Below, one piece after another: positions 19,302 to 29,990 of a stretch of 42,201 bases of DNA (positions are counted from its first letter, which is position 1; each line of letters starts with the position of its first letter). The stretch comes from JBHIBC01 sp046758905 (GTDB lineage: Bacteria > Acidobacteriota > Polarisedimenticolia > Gp22-AA2), in contig JBHIBC010000017.1 in NCBI GenBank assembly GCA_046758905.1, forward strand, positions 1 to 42,201, given 5' to 3'. The translations under genes were made by a program, and so were the position numbers. A model generated the notes under the pieces. The model made no database searches, was not told the DNA's origin, and was given only the letters and a program-made list of their open reading frames with translations.

Positions 19302-20839
19302 ATGGGTTCGCCACAGGTAGCGTCCATCACCCTGAACGGTGAGGCTCTGCGGCTCGACGAGGTCGCGGCCGTGGCGCGCGGCGGGGTCCACGTGGGGCTC
19401 GCCGCGGGGGCGGTCCGCGGAGTCGAGAGGTCCCACGCCGTCGTCCAGAGGATCCTCAAGACGGGGCGGCGGGTCTACGGGGTCAACACGGGGTTCGGCC
19501 ACCTCAAGGACATCCCGATCCCCGACGACCGGCTGGAGGAGCTCCAGCTCAACCTGATCCACAGCCACTGCGCGGGCGTCGGCGCGCCTCTCCCGCCGGA
19601 GGTCGTCCGGACGATGATGCTCCTGCGGGCCCACGTGCTGGCGCGGGGCTACTCCGGGGTTCGCCCGGTCGTGATCGAGACCCTTCTCGGCCACCTCAAT
19701 GCCGACCTGCTGCCGGTCATCCCGGAGAAAGGCTCGGTGGGCGCGAGCGGCGACCTCGCGCCCCTGTCCCACCTGACGCTGGCCCTGCTGGGCGAGGGTG
19801 AGGTCACGCTGCGCGGCGAGAGGATGCCGGCTTCCGGGGCGCTGCGGGCAGCCGGGATCGAGCCCCTGCGCCTCGGGCCCAAGGAGGGGCTCGCCCTCAT
19901 CAACGGGACGCAGATGACCACCGCCGTCGGGCTGCTCGCCCTGCTGGAGGCGGAGGCGGTGGCGACGGCGGCCGACATCGCCGGTGCCTGCAGCGTGGAG
20001 GCGCTCAGGGGCAGCCACCGGCCCTTCCAGGAGCGGATCCAGAAGCTGCGACCGCACCCCGGCCAGGCCGCCTGCGCCGCGAACATGCGCGTGCTCCTGG
20101 CCGACAGCGAGATCGAGCGCTCGCACGCGGCGTGCGGACGCGTGCAGGACGCCTACTCGCTGCGCTGCATCCCGCAGGTCCACGGGGCGGCGCGCGACGT
20201 GGTGCGCTTCGTGCGGACCGTCCTGGAGACCGAGGTGAACTCGGTCACCGACAACCCGCTCGTCTTCCCCGAGGAGGATGACCTGGTCTCGGGCGGCAAT
20301 TTCCACGCCGAGTCGCCCGCCCTGGCGCTCGACGCCCTGGCGATCGCGGCGGCCGAGATCGCCTCGATCTCCGAGAGGCGGATCGAGCGCCTCATGAACC
20401 CGTCCCTGAGCGGCCTTCCGCCGTTCCTCACCCGCAACCCAGGGGTGAACTCGGGACTGATGATGGCCCACGTCACGGCCGCGTCCTTGGTCTCGGAGAA
20501 CAAGGTCCTGTGCCATCCCGCGGGTGTCGATTCGATCTCCACCGAAGCGGCACAGGAGGACCACGTGTCGATGGGCCCCATCGCCGCGCGCAAGGCGCGG
20601 CAGGTGGTGGAGCACGCGCGCCTGGTCGTGGCGATCGAGACGCTCGCCGCCTGCCAGGCCCTCGATCTCGGCGGCGGCCGCCCGGGGCGCGGGGTGGAGG
20701 CGGCCAAGAGGGCGGTCCGCGAGGTCGTCCCGTTCATGGAGGCGGACCGCGTCCTTGACGCCGACATCGCGAAGCTCGACCGCCTGCTGCGTGAGGGGAC
20801 GCTGCCGCGCGCCGTCGCCTCCGTCTGCGGAGCGCTGCG

Positions 20840-20843
<4 letters not shown>
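19302..20843 (+). CDS. hutH: Histidine ammonia-lyase
   Basis: A 513-residue enzyme that removes ammonia from L-histidine to give trans-urocanate, the first step of histidine breakdown. The Ala148-Ser149-Gly150 triad in GSVGASGDLAPLSH forms the MIO cofactor. YGVNTGFG (59-66) carries the catalytic tyrosine region, and QDxYSLR-like (VQDAYSLRCIPQVHG) and NPSLSGLPPFL are other family marks. ATG at 19302 fits the family N-terminus; GTG at 19281 is an alternative. There is no Shine-Dalgarno, which agrees with a very short leader. hutU overlaps by four bases (ATGA). Confidence 0.96.
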
Positions 20844-22573
<1,730 letters not shown>

Positions 22574-24355
22574 GGTCAGCAGCGTTCCCACCCTCACGAA
22601 ATCCCGGAAGCGATAGCGGCCGGTGCTGTACACCAGCAGGCAGGCGGGCTCGAGCGGGGTGATGAAGGAGGAGGAGGCGGCGATCGCCACCGTCACGCCG
22701 AAGGAGCGCGGGTCGACGGCGGCGGCGACGGCGGCGTGCAGGGCGATCGGCAGGATCAGCAGCGCCGCGGCGGCGTTGCTCAGGGCCTGAGTCAGCAGGG
22801 CCGTCAGCAGGAAGAAGACCGCGAGCAGCAGTCGCGGCTCGCCGGACGGCAGCAGCGAAACCACCGCGTCGGCCAGGAGCCGCGCCGCCCCGGAGCTTTC
22901 CATCGCCATCCCCAGCGACACCATCCCCGCGAGCATCACCAGGAAGCGGACGTTCAGGTAGCTGCCGGCCTCGTCGGGCGGCAGGCACTTGAGCGCCATG
23001 ACCAGGGCGCCGCCGGCCAGGAAGGCGGTCGGGGCGTCGAGCCAGCCGAGCAGGATCGCGGCGACGGCGGCGGCGAAGATCAGCAGCGCCCGCACCGCCC
23101 TGCGCGGGTTGTACTTCGGCAGGACCACGCTCTCGAGCAGCAGCATCGTGGGCTCCTGGCCCAGCCGGTCGAACATCTCGACCTGGCCGTGGATGAGAAG
23201 CACGTCGCCCGCGCGCAGCCGGATGCGGCCCACCTTGTCGACCACGACCTCCCCGCGGCGGTGGATCGCCAGCACGCCGAGATCGAACCGATGCCGGAAG
23301 TTCAGCTCCTTGAGCGTCTTGCCGATGAACGGAGAATTGTACGAGATGGTGGCCTCCACGAGGCGCACCCTGTCGCTCTCGAGGTCGGCCCGCCGCAGCG
23401 CGGGAAGGTGCTTGATCTCCAGCCCGCGTGTCGCCTGGATGGCCGGCATGGCGTCCCGCGCTCCCTCGACCAGAAGCAGGTCCCCCGCCAGGATCCGATC
23501 GCTCCCGAGCGGCGAGATGATCCGCTGCTCGCCGCGCTCGATCGCCAGCACGTTGACCCCGAGGGTCTGTCCGACCCGGGACTGCTCGATCGTCTTGCCG
23601 ACCAGCGCCGACCCCTCCCCGACGATCACCTCGAACACGAACCCCTTGATCCCGTAAGCGTCCACCGGCCCCTTCTCCGGCGGCCGCCCGAGGAGCCGCG
23701 GCGCGACCAGTGACAGGTAGAGAAACCCGACGATCGAGACGATGACGCCGAGCGGCGTCAGCTCGAACAGGCCGAGCGGGAGCAGCCCGTGGTCCCTCAG
23801 CGCGCCGGAGACCGCCACGTTGGTGGAGGTGCCGAACAGCGTGCACATCCCGCCCATCATCGACGCGAACGCGATCGGCAGCAGGTAGCGCGAGCGGTTC
23901 ACCCGCAGGCGGCGCGCCAGCCCCTCCGCCACCGGGATGAACATCGCGGTCGCGGCGACGTTGTTGATGACGGCCGAGATGACGTTCACGAAGCCCAGCA
24001 GGTACGCGTTGGTGCGTCGCTCGCTGTTCCCCGCGATCCGCTGGATCGTCCGTCCGATGTAGTCGGCGGCCCCGTTGTGGATGATCCCGCCGGTCAGGAT
24101 CATGATCCCGGCGATCATGAGGATGGCGGAGTTCGCGAACCCCATGAAGGCGCGGTCGACCGGGAGGATCCCGCAGACGACCAGGGTCACCATCACGATG
24201 AGGGCGAAGACCTCGTTCGCCATCAGCTCGAGGGCGAAGTTGAGGATCACGAGGCCCGTGAGGACCAGGACGATGGCGATCGCCATTGGGGCGGATTCTC
24301 CCCGAGGGGGGAACCCCTGTCAATCGACCCCCTCCGTCCCCCCGGGAAGCGGCAG

Positions 24356-24361
24356 TAGAAT
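24356..24361 (+). promoter_or_regulatory. Leaderless-type -10 box (TAGAAT) of rlmI
   Basis: TAGAAT ends exactly six bases before the ATG at 24368. No Shine-Dalgarno precedes the ATG and no -35 is visible. The same spacing is seen before the deacetylase gene. Confidence 0.45.
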
Positions 24362-24367
24362 GCCCGG

Positions 24368-25561
24368 ATGCGCGCTGAGGTCGCCGGCAGGCTGGTCCTG
24401 AGGAGATCCCGCGACCGCCGGGTCCGCGCCGGCCACCTGTGGGTGTTCGCAGGCGAGGTGGAGCGCGTCGACGGGCCGGTGGCGGCCGGCGACGCCGTGG
24501 ACGTGGTCGACCACCGCGGGCGCTTCCTGGGGCGCGGCTACTACAACCCGGCCTCGGCGATCGTGGCCCGCGTCCTGACGCGCCGGCGCGACGAGCCGGT
24601 GGACGCTTCCCTGCTGCGACGCCGGATCGCCGACGCGGTCGCCTACCGGCGGCGCCATTACGGGGCGGGCGAGCCCTGCCGCCTGGTGTTCAGCGAGGGA
24701 GACGCCCTCCCCGGGCTGACGGTGGACCGCTACGGCCCGTACCTGGCGGTCCAGATCTCGACCCTCGGGATGGACAGGATGCGTGCCGCGATCGTCGAGG
24801 CGCTGCTCGACGCGCTGCACCCGCGCGGCATCTACGAGCGCAGCGACCTGAGCGTCCGCGCCCGCGAGGGCCTGGAGCCGCGCACCGGCGTGCTCGCGGG
24901 CGAGGTCCCCGACACGGTCGAGGTGACGGTCGACGAGCTGCGTTTCCTGGTGCCGCTTCGGGGAGGACAGAAGACCGGCATGTACCTCGACCATCGCCTC
25001 AACCGGCGAGCCCTGCGCGCGCACGCCGGCGGGCGCCGCGTCCTCGACGTCTTCTGCAACGCTGGCTCGTTCGCCCTCTACGCGCTCTCCGGGGGCGCCG
25101 CCTCCGCGACCGGGATCGAGATCTCCGGCGAGTGCCTCGACCTGGCACGGCGCAACGCCGAGCTGAACCACGCCGCTCTGGCGTGCACCTGGATCCAGGG
25201 CAACGCCTTCGATCTTCTGAAGGAGATGGACCACGGCGGGGAGCGCTTCGACCTGATCGTCCTCGATCCTCCCGCGTTCACCAGGAGCGCCGACGCGGTG
25301 GGTGCGGCGCTGCGCGGGTACAAGGAGATCAACCTGCGCTGCCTCCGGCTCGCGCGGCCCGGGGCCGTGCTGCTGACCTCCTCCTGCTCGTATCACGTCG
25401 GCGTCGCCGCCTTCCTCGAGGTCGTCCGGGACGCGGCGAGCGACACGCGGCGAGAGGTGACGCTGATCGAGATGCGCGGACAGGCCCCCGATCACCCGGT
25501 CCACCTCGCGGTCCCCGAGACCTCGTATCTGAAGGTCGCGCTCCTGTACGTCCGCGCCTGA
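24368..25561 (+). CDS. rlmI: 23S rRNA (cytosine-C5)-methyltransferase RlmI-like
   Basis: A 397-residue protein with an N-terminal PUA domain (about 1-75), a central EEHxx-like linker fold (about 80-190) and a C-terminal Rossmann methyltransferase. LDVFCNAGSFALYAL is SAM motif I, ASATGIEIS holds motif II, DPPAFTRS is motif IV, and Cys340 in SSCSYHV is in the motif VI position of the catalytic cysteine. The family methylates C1962 of 23S rRNA in E. coli (RlmI). The exact target in this organism is inferred. Confidence 0.88.
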   Translation: MRAEVAGRLVLRRSRDRRVRAGHLWVFAGEVERVDGPVAAGDAVDVVDHRGRFLGRGYYNPASAIVARVLTRRRDEPVDASLLRRRIADAVAYRRRHYGAGEPCRLVFSEGDALPGLTVDRYGPYLAVQISTLGMDRMRAAIVEALLDALHPRGIYERSDLSVRAREGLEPRTGVLAGEVPDTVEVTVDELRFLVPLRGGQKTGMYLDHRLNRRALRAHAGGRRVLDVFCNAGSFALYALSGGAASATGIEISGECLDLARRNAELNHAALACTWIQGNAFDLLKEMDHGGERFDLIVLDPPAFTRSADAVGAALRGYKEINLRCLRLARPGAVLLTSSCSYHVGVAAFLEVVRDAASDTRREVTLIEMRGQAPDHPVHLAVPETSYLKVALLYVRA

Positions 25562-25609
25562 AGGCCGCCTCCGCCGCCCGTCCCCGCGCGGCGTCGGCGC
25601 CTCCGGCGG

Positions 25610-25638
25610 TTGACACTGCTCGGGGGCGCCGATAGACT
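25610..25638 (+). promoter_or_regulatory. Promoter of the rmuC operon
   Basis: A perfect -35 TTGACA (25610-25615) and -10 TAGACT (25633-25638) are 17 bases apart, the best sigma-70 match in the window. The leader to the rmuC ATG is about 60 bases. Confidence 0.8.
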
Positions 25639-25705
25639 AGCGGCACTCGCGCGCGGCGCCGCGTCGCGCCCGAACGGTCGCGCAGCGCTCCGACTCCTGG
25701 GGTCC

Positions 25706-26773
25706 ATGACGCTCGACTTCGCAGCGGTCTTCCTCGGGCTTGTCCTCCTCGCTGCGGGCATCGCCGCCGGGCTCCTGCTGGCGGGGAGACGGCGCGAGGA
25801 GCGGCCGCCCGCGCCGGATCCCGGCCTTCAGCTCCTGCAGCAGCAGATAGGCCACCTCGCCGAGCAGGTCGCGCAGCTGGGCGCGCGCGTCCCCAGGGAG
25901 GTCGGCGACTCCCTGCAGCGTGCCTCCGCCGAGACCGGAAGGGTGTTCGCGGACATCAAGAGGCACCTCGGCGAGCTCGGCCGGAGCACCGAGGTGCTGA
26001 TGTCGATCGGTCAGGAGGTCCGCGACCTGCAGCAGATCTTCCAGGCCCCGAAGGTGCGCGGCGGGCTCGGGGAGCTCGCGCTCGAGAGCCTCCTGCGACA
26101 GTTGTTTCCGGCCGAGCACTTCGCGACCCAGCACCACTTCAGCGACGGACTGACGGTCGACGCGGTCCTGCGGCTCCCGGGCGGCCTCGTGCCGATCGAT
26201 TCCAAGTTCCCCCTCGCCGGCTTCCGGACCCTTCTCGAGGCGAGCGGCGACGACGATCGCCAGAGGGCGAGACGGGCCTTCGGCCGGGACGTCCGCAAGC
26301 ACATCGACGACATCGCCGGCAAGTACATCCGCCCGGCCGAGGGGACGCTCGACTTCGCCCTGATGTACATCCCGGCGGAGAACGTGTACTACGAGATTAT
26401 CCTCCAGGGCGACGGCGGGGCGGGGGCGGAGGATCTGGGCGCCTACGCGCGCGGCCGGCGGGTGATCCCCGTCTCGCCGAACACTCTCTTCGCCTACCTC
26501 AAGGCGATCGCCTATGGGCTGATGGGGCTCAAGATCGAGGAGCGCGCGCGGGAGATCCTCAAGGGCCTGCAGCAGCTGCACGGCGACATGGAGGGCTTCC
26601 ACGGCGCCTTCGCGCTGGGGCAGAAGCACCTCCGCAACGCGCAGTCGGCGTTCGACGACGCGGGGGAGCGGGCCCGCACTATCGCCTCGCGCGTCGACCA
26701 GTTCGCGCGCGCGGCCGACGAGGAGCCGTCGCGCGGAAGCGTGGTCGCCGCCCTCCGGGGCCGGCCGAGATGA
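25706..26773 (+). CDS. rmuC: DNA recombination protein RmuC
   Basis: A 355-residue protein with one N-terminal transmembrane helix (about 5-25). A coiled-coil stretch follows (about 40-105, with QLLQQQIGHLAEQVAQL) and then the RmuC core. The core holds GGLGELALESLL, PIDSKFPLAGF and DFALMYIPAENVYYEI, which are family hallmarks with PD-(D/E)xK nuclease-like residues. RmuC limits DNA inversion at short inverted repeats in E. coli. The ATG at 25706 was chosen over upstream frame because the promoter at 25610-25638 lies within that extension. The stop overlaps the next ATG (ATGA). Confidence 0.92.
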   Translation: MTLDFAAVFLGLVLLAAGIAAGLLLAGRRREERPPAPDPGLQLLQQQIGHLAEQVAQLGARVPREVGDSLQRASAETGRVFADIKRHLGELGRSTEVLMSIGQEVRDLQQIFQAPKVRGGLGELALESLLRQLFPAEHFATQHHFSDGLTVDAVLRLPGGLVPIDSKFPLAGFRTLLEASGDDDRQRARRAFGRDVRKHIDDIAGKYIRPAEGTLDFALMYIPAENVYYEIILQGDGGAGAEDLGAYARGRRVIPVSPNTLFAYLKAIAYGLMGLKIEERAREILKGLQQLHGDMEGFHGAFALGQKHLRNAQSAFDDAGERARTIASRVDQFARAADEEPSRGSVVAALRGRPR

Positions 26774-27579
26774 TCGGCCGCGGCCGGTCCCCCCGGATCG
26801 CCGTCGGCCTCCTGCTCGCCGCGCTCCCGGCCGGCCCGGCCTCCGCGGCGAAGCTGTTCAGCCTGAGCCTCGACGACGTGGCGCGCGGCCGGGCCGAGGT
26901 GGTGGACCTCACGCACGACCTAGGGCCCGACATCCCTCTCTTCCCGGGTGGCGTCCCCTTCGGCCTGGAGCCGCTCACCACCCTCGCCGACGGCTATTAC
27001 ATGAACTCGTTCTGCTCCGGGGAGCATACCGGGACCCACCTCGACGCTGCGGCGCACTTCGGCGAGGGCCTGCCGGCGGTCGACGAGATCCCGGCGGTCC
27101 GCCTGGTCAGCATCGGCATCGTGATCGACGCGCGGTCCAAGTCGGCGTCCAACCCCGACTACGTGCTGACGCTGCCGGACATCGTGCAGTGGGAGAGGGA
27201 GAACAAGAAGATCCCGGCGCGGGCCCTGGTGATCCTCAACACCGGCTGGCACCAGCGCTGGGAGCATCCCAGCCGCTACCTGAACAGGGACCAGGAAGGC
27301 ACGATGCATTTCCCGGGGTTCTCGGTGGAAGCGCTGACCTACCTGATCCAGGAGCGCAACGTCAACGGCGTCGGCATCGATACGGCCAGCATCGACCCCG
27401 GGAACTCGCCCGTGCTCGAGGGGCACAAGTACCTGCTCACCGGGGGCCGTTACGCGGTGGAGAACCTGGACAATCTCGATCTGTTGCCCGCGAGGGGCTT
27501 CGCCGTCGTGGTCGGGCCGCTGAAGATCAGCAACGGCTCGGGGGCGCCGGCCCGCGTCCTCGCCATCGTGCCGCGCTGA
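26770..27579 (+). CDS. Cyclase-family (kynurenine formamidase-like) hydrolase, exported
   Basis: A 269-residue protein with a signal peptide (about 8-26, cleavage likely after ASA) and the PF04199 fold. HTGTHLDAAAH (86-96) supplies the metal ligands, and a downstream GVGIDTASIDPG is also typical. Characterised relatives hydrolyse N-formylkynurenine or isatin, but the exported location argues for another amide or lactone. It overlaps rmuC by four bases and is followed by a sodium symporter, so an extracellular substrate whose product is then imported is a reasonable idea, but only an inference. Confidence 0.85.
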   Translation: MIGRGRSPRIAVGLLLAALPAGPASAAKLFSLSLDDVARGRAEVVDLTHDLGPDIPLFPGGVPFGLEPLTTLADGYYMNSFCSGEHTGTHLDAAAHFGEGLPAVDEIPAVRLVSIGIVIDARSKSASNPDYVLTLPDIVQWERENKKIPARALVILNTGWHQRWEHPSRYLNRDQEGTMHFPGFSVEALTYLIQERNVNGVGIDTASIDPGNSPVLEGHKYLLTGGRYAVENLDNLDLLPARGFAVVVGPLKISNGSGAPARVLAIVPR

Positions 27580-27630
27580 GGCGCGGCGCCGTCCGGCGTC
27601 CCGGCCCGCGGCCGCCGTCGAGGGGTGCCG

Positions 27631-29064
27631 ATGGTCTATCTCGTCTCCGTCACCTCCTACCTGCTCCTCCTCATCGGCATCAGCGTGTTCTTCGGCTTCC
27701 GGGTGAAGACCCAGGAGGACTTCATGGTGGCCGGGCGCCGCCTCACCTGGCCCATACTGGTCGGGACCCTGCTCGCCACCTGGATCGGCTCGGGGAGCAT
27801 CTTCGGCGGCGGCACGCTCGGCTTCGAACAGGGGTTCGCCGCCCTCTGGCAGCCGGCCGGCGCCTGGGTGGGCCTGCTGCTCATCTACTTCATCGCCGGG
27901 CGGGCCCGGCGGTTCGGCCAGTTCACCGTGCCGGATCTGATGGAGGAGCGTTACAATGTGGCGGCGCGCGTCCTGGCGACCATCGCCACCATCCTGTCGT
28001 ACGCGATCATCGTCTCCTACCAGTTCCGCGGCGGCGGGATCGTCCTCAATCTGGTGCTGCCCGACGTCACCGAGCTCGAGGGGATCCTCATCACCGCCGT
28101 ATTCGCCACCCTGTTCACCGCCTTCGCGGGGCTGCTGTCGGTGGCCTACACCGACATCGCCAACGGCGCGATCATCGTGACCAGCCTGGTCGTGGCGGTC
28201 CCGGCCCTGGCGCGCTCCGCCGGGGGATGGGCCCAGGTCCGCGCGGGCCTCGATGCGTCCCACTTCTCGCTCATGGGGACGATGAGCCTCCAGGAGGCTC
28301 TGGGGTTCTTCCTGCCGACCATGTTCCTGCTGCTCGGCAACGCCAACATGTACCAGCGGTTCTTCGCGGCCCGCGACGAGCGCCACGCGCGCCTCTCCGT
28401 CGCCGGCTGGGTCGTCGGCCTGCTGGTGGTGGAGACCCTGGTCATCGCGCTGGCCGTCATCGGCAGCAGCATGCCCCGCTTCGCGGGCCTGGAGAACCAC
28501 GCCCACATCATCCCCACGGTCGCGCGGCACGGCCTGCCGGTCGCCGTCGGGTGCCTGCTGCTGTCGGCCATCGCGGCGATCATCGTGTCGACCGCCGATT
28601 CGTTCCTGCTGGTGCCTGCGACCAACCTGGTGCGCGACATCTACCAGAGGTTCGTCAACCCGGAGGCGTCGCAGAGCCGGATCGTGTGGTACTCGCGGGG
28701 CGCCGTCATCCTGCTCGGGCTGGTCTCCTTCGGCATGACGCAGGTGCACGAGAGGATCCTGGACGCCGTCGTGGCCGCCTACACCATCTACGGCGCGTCG
28801 ATCACCCCGGCGCTGCTGGCGATCTTCCTCTGGCGCCGAGCGACGCCCGCCGGCGGCGTGGCGTCGATCCTGGCCGGGACGGCGATCGGTGTGGGCTGGG
28901 AGGTGTGGCGGTTCGTCGGGCTCGGCGGCGAGGGCTTCCCCCTCGACATCGAGACGATCTACTCGTCGCTGCTGGCCTCCATACTCGCCCTGATCGGCGT
29001 CAGCCTCCTCACGAGGCCGCGGGAGGCCGGAGCCGCGGACGCCACGCTCGCCGGGGGAGGCTGA
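27631..29064 (+). CDS. Sodium:solute symporter (SSS family)
   Basis: A 477-residue inner-membrane protein with about 13 helices. SSS marks include DFMVAGRRLTWP near residue 35, WIGSGSIFGGG about 53-63, FTVPDLMEERY about 100, and SAIAAIIVSTADSFLL about 312, the usual sodium-site helix. ATG at 27631 has GAGGGG five bases upstream and is preferred over GTG at 27625. The gene follows the cyclase by 51 bases and would be in its operon. The substrate is not deducible; relatives carry proline, pantothenate, sugars and organic acids. Confidence 0.9.
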   Translation: MVYLVSVTSYLLLLIGISVFFGFRVKTQEDFMVAGRRLTWPILVGTLLATWIGSGSIFGGGTLGFEQGFAALWQPAGAWVGLLLIYFIAGRARRFGQFTVPDLMEERYNVAARVLATIATILSYAIIVSYQFRGGGIVLNLVLPDVTELEGILITAVFATLFTAFAGLLSVAYTDIANGAIIVTSLVVAVPALARSAGGWAQVRAGLDASHFSLMGTMSLQEALGFFLPTMFLLLGNANMYQRFFAARDERHARLSVAGWVVGLLVVETLVIALAVIGSSMPRFAGLENHAHIIPTVARHGLPVAVGCLLLSAIAAIIVSTADSFLLVPATNLVRDIYQRFVNPEASQSRIVWYSRGAVILLGLVSFGMTQVHERILDAVVAAYTIYGASITPALLAIFLWRRATPAGGVASILAGTAIGVGWEVWRFVGLGGEGFPLDIETIYSSLLASILALIGVSLLTRPREAGAADATLAGGG

Positions 29065-29066
29065 CC

Positions 29067-29987
29067 CTGGGGGCCCGCCGGCCGCGGCCGACGCCCCGGG
29101 GACGGGGTCCCGGCGGCGCCCACTCGGGCCCCACGCGCAACATCCGGCTGCTCATCGAGTACGAGGGGACACGGTACGCCGGCTGGCAGGTCCAGAAGGG
29201 CCAGCGGACGGTGATGGGGGAGATCCTCGAGGCCATCCGCGCCCGGCTGGGCGAGGCGCCCCGGCTGTTCGCCGCCGGCCGCACCGACCAGGGAGTGCAC
29301 GCCGAGGGGCAGGTGGCGAACTTCCTGACGCGCTCGACGCTCCCGGCGGCGGAGCTGGCCGAGGCCCTCAACTCCTGCCTCCCGGCCGACATCAACATCC
29401 TCGGCGCCGCGGAGGCGCCACCGTCGTTTCACGCCCGTCACGACGCCGCGGCGCGCAGGTACCGATACCAGATCGCCTCGCGGCGGTCGGCGTTCTTCAA
29501 GAGGCTGATCTGGTGGGTGCGCAGGCCGCTCGACCTGCAGGCGATGCGCCGGGCGGCTTCCATGCTTGCTGGCCGGCACGACTTCACCTCGTTCTCCGAT
29601 CGCTCGGCCCCCATCCGGGATCCGCGCGTCCGCGTCTTTCATGCCGAGCTGCGCCGTGGCTCCTTCCTCACGACCTTCACGATCGAGGCGGACCATTTCC
29701 TGCCGCGGATGGTTCGGAGGATCGTCGGCGTCCTGGTGCAGATCGGCCTCGGCGAGCTGCCGCCCGAGGCGATGGACCGATTCCTCGCCGAGACCGTCGA
29801 CGACCCGGCCCGGTGGACCGCGCCTCCATCGGGGCTGTTCCTGGAGCGGGTCCTGTACGGGAGCGACCGGCCCGGCGCCGGCCGGCCCGCGCCACTGGTC
29901 GGTCCCGCGGGAGGCGGGGGTTCACAGCGCTCCCCGGAGGCGCTAGAATCGAGTCAAAGACAGACCGTGAATCGCTCAGGGAGGTGA
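29067..29987 (+). CDS. truA: tRNA pseudouridine(38-40) synthase TruA, probable CTG start
   Basis: This enzyme turns U38-U40 of tRNA anticodon arms into pseudouridine. The catalytic Asp74 is in AAGRTDQGVHAEGQ; YRYQIASRR, RHDFTSFS and DHFLPRMVRRIVG are other family motifs. No ATG, GTG or TTG lies between the symporter stop and the first conserved residues (NIRLLIEYEG, from residue 25). CTG at 29067 has GGGGGAGG six bases upstream and is my choice, giving 306 residues. The C-terminus continues about 40 residues past the usual end. That tail contains the next gene's promoter, and its TGA lies inside the next Shine-Dalgarno. Confidence 0.88.
   Translation: MGARRPRPTPRGRGPGGAHSGPTRNIRLLIEYEGTRYAGWQVQKGQRTVMGEILEAIRARLGEAPRLFAAGRTDQGVHAEGQVANFLTRSTLPAAELAEALNSCLPADINILGAAEAPPSFHARHDAAARRYRYQIASRRSAFFKRLIWWVRRPLDLQAMRRAASMLAGRHDFTSFSDRSAPIRDPRVRVFHAELRRGSFLTTFTIEADHFLPRMVRRIVGVLVQIGLGELPPEAMDRFLAETVDDPARWTAPPSGLFLERVLYGSDRPGAGRPAPLVGPAGGGGSQRSPEALESSQRQTVNRSGR
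29921..29949 (+). promoter_or_regulatory. Promoter of the eRF1-like gene, inside the truA tail
   Basis: TTCACA (29921-29926) and TAGAAT (29944-29949) are 17 bases apart. The pair is inside the last 70 bases of the truA reading frame and 42 bases before the ATG at 29991. Confidence 0.6.
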
Positions 29988-29990
29988 TCC

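Noticed and set aside
27189..29066. N-terminal extension of truA through the symporter gene
   Set aside because: The frame is open by chance because of high GC. The symporter is a well-defined gene there, and TruA has a fixed size near 250-300 residues.
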